The notes beneath the pieces were generated by a model. The model made no database searches and was not told the origin of the DNA. It saw only the letters and a program-made list of their open reading frames with translations. DNA of 64,000 nt, from contig OX336343.1 of assembly GCA_946902875.1 (NCBI GenBank), positions 8,049,754 through 8,113,753 of the forward strand, in the 5' to 3' direction. The stretch is from Nematopogon swammerdamellus. Taxonomy: Eukaryota > Arthropoda > Insecta > Lepidoptera > Adelidae. The position numbers and the translations under genes were made by a program. Shown piece by piece: positions 48,255 to 59,100 of this stretch; position 1 is the stretch's first letter; every line of letters begins with the position of its first letter.

Positions 48255-48385
48255 TTATGGAAAGAGCGACATGTGGCATCGTTTCACTTACGAGTAGGTG
48301 ACTAACGATGCCCATGGTCATTTTGTGAGGCACGCGGATTGCAAATGCCATGCCGGCCTGACAGGAGCCTTTTCACGCCTATTTA
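48255..48385 (-). mobile_element. LINE 3' end fragment (reverse)
   Basis: Same GATGCCCATGG to GCCGGCCTGACAGGAGCC block as 1690-1890. Confidence 0.6.
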
Positions 48386-48837
48386 TGGCCAAATGCATGA
48401 AGCTTTGGTCATTGGTCTAGCTAGACATCACCAAAACATTTGACTGAGTCTGACGAATATATTTTTCGTGGAGTTACAGCAACCTTTCAATATGTAATTT
48501 TGTCCGGTGTCTGGAACTGGGTTATCGACCTTCTACATGGACTTATCATTCAGGTTCACATGAACATTTCTTACTGTTTTTATTATTAGTGAACGCTGTT
48601 GTGTGTTCCACAGGGATGTTCATTGTCACCCACACCATTTCTTATTAAATAGTATGTCCATGTAAATAGGGAGAGTGATCAGATTCTTATGTATACACCT
48701 TTATGCTGTAAATAATAATGTTCTTGTGAGGGGTAGTATGGGTTAATTATTTGTAAGTAACTATAATACTTATTAGGTACTAACAAAACATTGTTACTAG
48801 CGAAGTTTCTTTGTCAGTTTATCTTTGGATTGAAATA

Positions 48838-49310
48838 GAATGTACCGTGTGGGGCCGGTACTTTAAAAGAATAGCCCCACTGCATCTCTCTCCGTGTATG
48901 TCGTAAAAGGCGACTAAGGGATATGACTCCCTTCTTATATTACTAGGTGGTAGGGTTTAACCCGCCCGGGTTGGTACCACCGCACTGAATAATAGATCGG
49001 TCGAAACGGCTATGTAAATAGTTTGTGTTTTCCGTCCAGTTCAGTGTAGCCGGCACGACCGAGGGGAGGCCTATTTACATAGCCGTTTCGACCGACCTTT
49101 CATTCAGTGCGGTGGTACCAACCCGGACGGGTCAAACCCTACCACCTAGTAATAATAAGAAGGGAGCCATATCGAAATATAAGTAAGCCAGCAATCCAGG
49201 GAAGTCTCCGGTATGGCACCACCTTCTCGGAGGTGATATTGGCTGGTCGCAGCATGCGCTTTGGCCCCTCCGACTCAGCCACCCATACCGGATTACATAA
49301 AAAAAAAAGA
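48838..49310. mobile_element. Inverted pair of repeat pieces downstream of and into gene C last exon
   Basis: Plus-oriented piece 48838-49067: a head different from the other SINEs (GTGTGGGGCCGGTACTTTAA, TATGTCGTAAAAGGCGACTA) joined to the common SINE tail. Then 49068-49155 is the same tail in reverse, followed by unrelated repeat sequence ending in CGGATTACAT plus poly(A) at about 49310. The in-frame stop of gene C (49139-49141) lies inside this repeat. Confidence 0.75.
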
Positions 49311-52300
49311 CGTAAGATAGACGAAAAATAAGATAGATAGAGGAAAACGGACCATTCCCTAGCGGCGTAGAGGCGGGAGAAGCCCATGAAGAGCTGCTCG
49401 AGCGAGGCCTGCGAGACGGAGTAGTCCTCGATGTCGAACTGTCTGCGCGCCTCCTCCATCAGCTCGAACATGCGCCACCAGCTCGCGGTGTCCGACACGT
49501 AGTAAGTACTGATGCCCAGGTAACTCTCTCTGTATACAACATTCACTATTTACATTCACAGGAAACGAAAGCAAGTTTCACATCATTCAACTACAGTTGT
49601 ACCGTGTGGGGCCAGTACTTTAACAGAATAGCCCCACTGCATCTCTTCCCGTGTATGTCGTAAAAGGCGACTAAGGGATGTGACTCCCTTCTTATATTAC
49701 TAGGTTGTAGGATTTAACCCGCCCGGGTTGATACCACCGCACTGAATGAAAGGTCGGTCGAAACGGCTATGTAAATAGTTTGTGTTTTCCGTCCAGTTCA
49801 GCGTAGCCGGCACGACCGAAGGGAAGCACTGACATGGCACCTAGTTCACCCGGTGTTATGGGCTGATATCACGGATGTTGTAGGTGATGCAGCCAACCGT
49901 GTCAGTTCCCATAAAAAAAAAGGTTAGGAAGTTTCACATGATTCAACTGAGTTGATTGATGATTAAAAATCATCTACATCATGCTATTTTGTTTCTCATT
50001 AAGAAAAATCATTCAAATGTGCCGGACGCGTCTTCAAACAAAAATTGCTCTCCAATGGTTTAATTTGACATAGTAATAAATAAAGCGAAAATCTATAGGT
50101 GCGCCGACCGCCAACCGACCGAGGCGCTGTCATCTATTCTATCTTCGCTGATAAGTTGAGAACTAATCAATAAGTTCAAATTGTGATATAATTTATGTTT
50201 TCTGGCACATCTCTCTCATCTGTAGGGATGGTTAGATTACGTTAGGTTGGTTAAGCGAAGCTGCAGGAACGCTAGTGTTATATTTACTTGCATTGCACAG
50301 TGGCGGCTGGTGACTTCAGTGACCGGTAGTGCGCTAAGTACCTACCTACTTAAATACCAAATTTCCAACACATTCCCAATGTTATTTTAAGATCGCGACT
50401 TCCGAATTTTTTAAACGCCTGCGTTTTATTATGTACGTACCTAGTATGAATATTCTCAAGACACTCAGTGAGTTGCAAAAATCAAGAAAAAAAAAAATCT
50501 AAACAAGTTTTTAAACTCATTTTTAGTACCTTTATGAACACACCCATAGACCACAACACTACTGCAGCTTTCAAAAAGAAAACAGTAGCAATGTCCCAAA
50601 AATACTTAAAAAATAAATAAAAATAAAAGCATTTGAAAAGTGGGAATTGAACCCGGGATCACCTGATTGTAAAGCCTTACCTTTAACCTTTAACCAACGC
50701 TTAGGCAAATAATATCGGCACCACTTAATTCACAGTATCACGTCACAGAAAGCACAAAACCTAACCATATCCCATTTTAAAGATTCGCGCGCTAACGGGC
50801 ATGTGACATCACATGACAGCGCGCTGACTTGTAAACTGTAAACGGACTTGTGCAAAACGAATCGCTCGCGACGTGTCGCACGCGCGGCTATTCACGATAT
50901 AGCATCCTTGTTTGGCGCTCGTGCGCCGCACGCAGAACTCCATTTCCGCCCATACTGTTTCTATGAAGCATCTTTTGTCTCACGCACCAGCGTTGTTTTG
51001 CCGATCCCCATACTTTCAGTATGGGAGACCCGCGTGCGTTTTCGATTCCGCACGGGGCGCGCGCGCTAGCGATGGCACGGGTTTACTCGCAAAAACGTGC
51101 CTTGTGATCTATAAAATAAGGTCGAATTCGCATTCACATTTATTTGGAGAACGATCTTTATGGTTTTAATGTAGGTATGTTGTAAGATATTATTTATTTT
51201 GAGTGAAGTGAAGACTTCTCATGGTATGGTAGTGCGGCGCACAAGCGCACTTTAAGACCAGCCGCCACTGATTGCACGTCATATAAAATGGAACCTTTTT
51301 TTATATCAGTAAGAATAATGAAGGTAATAAACTCACATAAGTTTGGGGTTGCTGAAGGTGGTCATGATGTATTCATTTACTAAGCTCACTGTGGCATCCC
51401 GATCTGGTCCCGATGAGCATTTCACAATTAGCGTGTAGCCTGAATGAATAAATTGTTATATTAGCCATCAAGTATACGGAAATCATCAACAGTTCTGAAG
51501 ATTGGCTGAAAATTCCAAGTATCTCACAATGCCCACAGTCATGGACCAAATAAAACAAAACAACTGTTCACAGACTAAAGTGCCATAAAATGATTGCTCT
51601 GAATTGATACAAGAGGTTTTTTTATTCATTACGAATTGACGACAGTCGACATGAGGCGGTGCATAATGCACAATACCAACAGCTTAACAACTTCATTCGC
51701 ATGGTAAGTCACATCGCGATTGTAGATGAGTAACTTTGTCAGCCTCGATAGCTCAGTGGTGCAGACAGTCGACTGTCGCTATTGATTGTTAAGCAACACT
51801 GGGCCGGTCAGTACTTGGATGGGTGACCGCTCGACCGTTGGAGGCTGACCGTGGTTCAGATTCCAGTAAAACTGTAGGTCCCTTCCCTTCTTACCTTACT
51901 AGGTCGTAGAGTTCAACCCGCCCGGGTTGCTACCAACGCACTGCATGAAACGTCGGTTGAAGCGGCTATGTAAATAGTTTGTGTTTTCCGTCCAGTTCAG
52001 TGTAGCCGGCACGACCGAAGGGAAGCACTGACATGGCGCCTAGTTCGCCCGGTGTTATGGGCTGTCATACATAACGGATGTTGGAGGTGAGGAAGACAAC
52101 CGTGTGAGGTTAAAAAAAAAAACTAACGCACAAACAAAATAGGCACAAGCAAACAGACCGGAAGAGAACTTATTCTTAAGTTGCTGCAGCGAGCCCAGAC
52201 AGTGCATCCTGCCGCCCGCCATGATGGTGAGCCGGGAGCAGAGCGCCTCGCACTCCTCCATGCTGTGCGTGGTGAGCACCGCGCTGCGACCCGCGCTCAC

Positions 52301-55300
52301 CGCGTCCGCCAGGCACGCCCACACGCGCCGCTTCGACGCCGGGTCCATGCCTGACACACAAGTACACAACCAGACAGTGCATCCTGCCGCCCGCCATGAT
52401 GGTGAGCCGGGAGCAGAGCGCCTCGCACTCCTCCATGCTGTGCGTGGTGAGCACCGCGCTGCGACCCGCGCTCACCGCGTCCGCCAGGCACGCCCACACG
52501 CGCCGCTTCGACGCCGGGTCCATGCCTGACACACAAGTACACAACCAGACAGTGCATCCTGCCGCCCGCCATGATGGTGAGCCGGGAGCAGAGCGCCTCG
52601 CACTCCTCCATGCTGTGCGTGGTGAGCACCGCGCTGCGACCCGCGCTCACCGCGTCCGCCAGGCACGCCCACACGCGCCGCTTCGACGCCGGGTCCATGC
52701 CTGACACACAAGTACACAACCAGACAGTGCATCCTGCCGCCCGCCATGATGGTGAGCCGGGAGCAGAGCGCCTCGCACTCCTCCATGCTGTGCGTGGTGA
52801 GCACTGCGCTGCGACCCGCGCTCACCGCGTCCGCCAGGCACGCCCGCACGCGCCGCTTCGACGCCGGGTCCATGCCTGACACACAAGTACACAACCAGAC
52901 AGTGCATCCTGCCGCCCGCCATGATGGTGAGCCGGGAGCAGAGCGCCTCGCACTCCTCCATGCTATGCGAGGTGAGCACCGCGCTGTGCCCCGCGCTCAC
53001 CGCGTCCGCCAGGCACGCCCACACGCGCCGCTTCGACGCCGGGTCCATGCCTGACACACAAGTACACAACCGCCCACAGCATGGCTCATTCTCAACAAAC
53101 CGAAAAGCAAAACAAATTACCACCATAAAAAAGTATGTGGAAAAGCAGCAGTGGCGTGGCGTTCATACAATCCGATTCCCGCCGGCTACCCTTTTAATAC
53201 TATGCACCCAGTCAGTACGCACACTATTATATCTAACCTACACCTCCAGCTTCCCTCAGTCAAATTTTCACATCACGCCACTGAAAAGCAGTAGGTTTTT
53301 GACAGCTAGTTCCGAGAAGAGCATGGTGTAATATGGGCTGACTGACATCACGGGCAAATGTAGCCAACCATGTCAGTTTGTAAACGGTTTCTTTGTACTA
53401 TTTTCGGTATGGAACCCTAAAAAGTGTATCATATAAAGTTATGCATCTTAACCGATTAACAGTAGCACTTTTGGATACGACAGTGATTCAAATTAGGTAT
53501 ATAAATAATTTGGAGTTCTCGAGAACATTGACACTGTGCAGTGAGGACTGGCCGACCAAGAGGATTAGTTGCTTTGCGCTGAATCTAATGTTTACCGGTG
53601 GTGGGTTCATCCAGGAATATGAGCGGTGCGTCTCCGAGCAGCGCCAGAGCGGTGCTCAGCTTTCTCTTACTGCCTCCGCTGTACTCGTATACCTGCGCAT
53701 AGTACCTTGTATTAAGATCGAGAGGTACAACATTCCTGCTGCACTCTTATAAAGCTTGTTACTGTGAATACAAATTAATTTATTACATATTATTGTTATG
53801 GGCACTGAGGCTGGTTAGAAAATAACACCACTCGAAAACGTTTTTCAAATGTATTCGTAAAATCGCCGCAAAAACGCTTTAATAATTGAGTATCACACCA
53901 CTTTCCAACTGTTCACTGTCGCTTATTTGCCAATTCACTTGTATTGCATTCGTATCGAGAACCTCTCTTATCATATCACATTGCAAAAAGGAACTCCAAC
54001 TTCGCGCCAAATTACAAGCGTTATATATCAGTCACACACATCTATCCATCAAACATTTCTAGTTAGACCTGGAAAATTCTCGAATCCGACAGTGAAATGT
54101 AAATAAACACACGACATTTCCAGAACTTAGTGCTATCTCTGTCCTACTTAGCTAGAATTCACGAGAAGTCTCAAGACCTGTAGTGCCATTCCTATCTCCC
54201 TTATTACACTTATTGTCCTGGTCAACGAGGTCAGTCAAAGTCTATGCTGCGGCGCGCTCCTGAGGCGGCTGCAGAACCTTCTTCCGACCTCCACAAAGAC
54301 AATTCTAGCACAATCGATGCTTCTCTCCCCACCCTTGATTATGCGGATAAATGTTACGTGGACGTTACTGAGGAACTCCTTGACAAGCTTGGGCATTTGC
54401 AAAACATGTGTGTACGATTCGTCTTCAGACTACGCAAGTACGACCCATGTTTCAGAATATCGCACACGTCTCAAGTTGTTCCCAATCCGTCTCCAGATTA
54501 GAAGCCACTTGATGCCACTCGCACAGCATGGAGGAATGCGAGGCGCTGTGCTCCCGCCACACCATCATGGCGGGTGGCAGTTAAACTTGGCGGGAAATCC
54601 AAATCAGCTCTATTTACGAAGTTGTTCGTGACAGTATTAAAACAAATTCACAGAAACTGCTTTATACATTTTCTTGCCATTTCGAACTTTCCGTTGTTGA
54701 ATTTGTATAAGATTAGACATAGTTTATCAAAAGATTTATCAAAAATTCAGTACACCTACCTATTACCCCTAACACCAAAGTTGCAACTAGTTAAGATTCT
54801 TAAATGTTCTTTAAACAGCATACCCAGTCAACATACCCTCTTGTCAAGATGCCTCGTGATGCCCAACTTCTGCGTCAGCTCTTCTGCAATAACTGTTCCT
54901 ATGTCTATGGGTATCCCGCGCAGCAGGCAATATATTCGCACCGTTTCCCGGCCTGTCAAGTTGTCCAGCAGGGCATCGAACTGCGGGCAGTAACCTGCAA
55001 AACGAGAGAGTAATCCTTTCAACTTCCGACTTTGACTTAATTTGGTTCGGAATTGTTTTTAAATACAATGACTGTATAGTTGAATGTTAATGTGCGCCAC
55101 AAGACACCCTAAATATTTATTTAATGGGCATCAAGTGAATAGACCTAAGATAAAAGTGTCATGCACTCAAAAGTTAAATCAAAATCTGATAAATGCAAAA
55201 TGTTTCACCAATATTCCGATGCACCTCCTGGATATCGGTCTTGATGGACATGCCTCGAACCCAGGCGTCACCCGAAGAGATTCGCTCGTCGCCTGTCAAC

Positions 55301-56189
55301 ATCTTGAACGTGGTGGTCTTGCCGGCACCGTTGACGCCCAGCAAACCGAAGCACTCTCCATTCCTCACCGCTGTAACAATGCTGTGTATTGGAGACAATT
55401 CCTCGACATTTTTCATATATTAGGTTGTAAACTAGAGTACCCTACAAATGAAAGATGAAATATTTTATTTTATTAATAATAATTGGATTAACTTTAACTT
55501 TAATTAAGTATATATTTTATGAATCTGGTTTATAGTTTCCAAGTTATACATAGCTGTTAAGTTTCTTTCTCAATGAATAAATAAAGATAGAAAAAAAAAG
55601 ATTAAAAAAAAAACGTTTTTCAGGATTGTATGTGACAAGAGCGCTCTCTCGTTCATTAATGATTTTTTTCATCTACTTCGAAAGCTGAAATCATTTAGAT
55701 TATTGTATAATTAACTGTTTCACTACACCAAGAATTAATTAATAAAATATATACGAGTAATAATAAAGATTAATAAAATAATGAATTCAGAAAATGGAAA
55801 AATAAACTATTAATGTATCTCGTTTGGAGTAATTTTTCACAAACCTGAGCATTACAAAAAATACGTTGGCCATTTAATTCTCCATTTCATAAGCTACAAA
55901 AAAATTTGTTACTATCATTTTATCTCGATCAGATCAAAGCTTCCGTAAATATGGACATGTTATTTATTATACACATAATAAAATATGACGTAAAGTAAAA
56001 CTTACCGAAGGACAGTCTCTGGACTGCAAGAAGGTTCTTATAATACTTAGAGAGGTCGCGGCACACGAGACTGTAGCGGGGTAGGTCGGCTGGCGTGAAC
56101 GTCTGCACCAGCTGCCGCTCCGCCTGCACGTCTGCGTCCTCTTCAGCAGCGTCCACCGCCGGCGGCTGGGGCCTCGTCACGTACGTTAT
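49139..56189 (-). CDS. Gene C, NBD2 and C-terminal exons
   Basis: Exon 56189-56006 is the NBD2 lead-in ([12 protein letters not shown]). Exon 55370-55209 has Walker [11 protein letters not shown]. Exon 54994-54837 has the Q-loop YCPQFDALL. Exon 53692-53596 has signature [10 protein letters not shown] and Walker [11 protein letters not shown]. Exon 52350-52159 has the D-loop [10 protein letters not shown]-loop [13 protein letters not shown] and QQLKNKFSS. Exon 51439-51337 and last exon 49529-49139 ([13 protein letters not shown]...[13 protein letters not shown]) finish the domain. The donor after 52159 (GTCTGT) is weak. After FSRLYAAR the frame stays open for about 60 more residues through SINE-derived sequence to a TAG at 49139-49141. 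Confidence 0.83.
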
Positions 56190-59100
56190 CTGCACACACA
56201 CGCACAATGGACTGCGTATGCTCCCAGAGCTGATAACGAGGCCCACAGGACGCGCTCAGCTGTTTCATTCACATGTCCATGTAGTGCAGTGTAGTGTACT
56301 TAACCGTCAACAAAGCTCATCCAATCTCCATCTTACGTTGCGGTTTGCAGCCACCCAGGATGTTTGGTCGTCTACAAATACAAACACTTAAGGGGTAGCT
56401 TCATGGGGCCTGGGGGATTACACGAAGATATACAGCCGAAGCAGCCACTTACACAAAATAATAACAATACGTTGCATTGCATGAGGCAGCAGGCTTTCAT
56501 ATTTACATTCTAAAAGCACTCGATAAATATAACTTCCATAAAATTTCAGTCCAGTCAGCTTCCTGCAGTCGCAGGTAAAAAGATCAGACGGATTCTGCTT
56601 ATTTAGAAACTCACCTTATTGAATACCTCGTACTCGATAAACAGCAATATAGTGAAAGCTAGTATTCCCACTAACATCATGACCGTCACGTATCGACCAA
56701 CTCCTGGCTCTTGCCATCGGAAAAATGGATTGTCGTCAACTGCGAAAAGATAAAAAAAAATTCACTGTTAGTACCTATAGTGTTCAAATTAATGACCAAA
56801 ATGAATACAAAGACTCCATATTTCCCTAATGAAATGACGCAAATTCTATGCACCACACCAATGGAGGTGGACCACACCTAAAAAAAAATGTCTTTATCTA
56901 AGAACCATTACAGGCTTAACCTAATCATAGAGATGATCTTTCCTAGGTTACGTCTTATTCATATCTATCTTTTTATGTGAATTCCATAAGAGTTATGTAC
57001 TTCTTTTGTTGATTCAAACTATTGCTAACTTTGATTCTATCCAGTTAATTTTATTTGTTATATTCATAGCTCTATTCAGAGAAGAGCACAACTGGTTGGT
57101 ATTGGTACTCGAGGGAAAAGGTTGCATTTGGTTGTGTGTTCTGGCTCTTAGGTAATTGTCTGGTGCGTGAAGTTTAAATCTATGTAAAAAGATAAGAAAG
57201 CTAGTAAGTGCTGTCCTCGGTGATACAGAGAAGGAGCACTCTTCAGGTCAGCAGCACATTTATTTCCAGCTTTAGCAGCTGTATCGCCTCATTATTATAC
57301 ATGATATTTCGACTTATTGGGCGTCGTCCAATCCAAACTGCTCGAGCGCCATAATTGTTTAGAGCAGCAACCCTAATGATATGGTCTCCGCCCCCGGAGT
57401 TGGCTTGGTCCGCTGCGTTTTTGTCTGGCTAGTTGACATATTTTTTGTTTTATAACAACCCTTCGACGCCACATGTGCAAACACTTTTGATGGATTCCCT
57501 TTGCCGCACTTGTTGACACAAGTTTTGGATTTAACATTATTTTTTATTTTTCTGGCGTGGATGGAACATGGACATGGTCCACTTTTGCCGATGAAGACGT
57601 CCGCTCGGGACACGCGACACGAGACTGTGAGCTAAGATCCAAATTGCTTAGGTACCAGAACTTCAAGAGCAGGAGGACATCATATCCCATTGCAATCAAT
57701 CTATTTCCTCCAAGTACACCCTGGGGTTATTCAAAAGAGGCGTGAAAAGGCTCCTGTCAGGCCAGCAAGGCATTCGTAATCCACGTGCATCACAGAATAT
57801 CCATGGGCCGATGCCCTAACGATTTAGATACCTTCTTACAGGTGAAACAATGCCACATGTCACGCTATTCATTAAAAAAAGGGCCAAGAATTTCAGAAAG
57901 TCAGGTTCAGGTTGAGAATGGCAGAAGGCCAGAAGGACTAGATTTAGAAGGTTTAGGTTCGAAGTTGAGAACATTCATATTCAGAGATTCTTGTTTCAGA
58001 AGATTTAAGTTGAGAAGATTTAAGTAGAGAATGCCACTATAGGAGGTACGCTCACGGCAGCAGATGCTGATGTTAAAGGTTTCGCAGACCATGCGCCGCG
58101 TACAGTCTTGGCCCACCAAGTACTGCTTGCACATGCTGTCGCACGCCTGCAGCGCAAATGACGCCATGCTCAGCTCCCTGCACAAGTACGCATCACTTCC
58201 TGTAGTCCTAGTTTACATTTTATTACTCAACAATGGTGAAACCTGTACACTAACCAAAGACAATAACAACGCCAATGACTGTTTAGAAGGCTGACTGGAG
58301 GAAATTTCATTATGCAATAAATCTGTCTTCTGAACACCAGAAAAGCATACACACACAAATTATATACGGAGCGATGAATAGGGAATGCATAAATAAAAAA
58401 TTTAATAAAACCACATATATGTTTATTTGGCAAACAAATTAAAACTATTAGGATTAGATTTTATATCGTAATAATATTACACAGTGTTCGTAAATAGGTG
58501 TATCTCCATCTACAGGTAAAAATTTATGTCAGTAAGTTCTGAACGTAAAAGATTATGAAGATAGATGTGTACAAAGTAAATCCCTTAATGGTTGACAATG
58601 GACACCATCTAATTTTTTGTCCTATAATGTAATAAAGTATAATACAGTACAATAATACTCTATGCATGCTCTATAATGGATGAAGGAATTACAAAAGTGG
58701 TTATGTAACTACAGGAAAAATTAAACTCTATAGGAATATTGTGAACAGTATTTACTTAAGACTTCTGCAGATGCAGTAAGCCGGTAGTGGTGAGAAGAGC
58801 CAGTCGAAAATGCGCCCAAAATATGGGCTGCCGAGATACGGTAGCTTCAGGATCTCCGTGATGAGGAACGGCATCACACCTGCCATCATAGAACATGGAG
58901 TTTGCATGCCCTATACTTAATTTCTTTAAAGAAGCATTTATGGAACCTCAGTAGTCAACTTCTTAAACGTCATGTGCCTGTAGTTTTGGAGGCAGGTTAG
59001 AGGTATTATTTGGAGTTGTTTTATGGGAAAACATAAACAATTCATTCGATTTCTTGCTAGAAATCGAGAATCATCGCGAAATTATGCGTTTTAGGTTATC

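Noticed and set aside
52221..53331. Plus-strand frames of 102-136 residues over the exon array
   Set aside because: They are antisense shadows of the tandem gene C exon units, recurring every 175 bp.
57359..57613. Reverse-strand frame with Cys and Lys residues ([19 protein letters not shown])
   Set aside because: Located in a gene C intron among LINE debris; no family recognised and no splice partner, so not called a gene.
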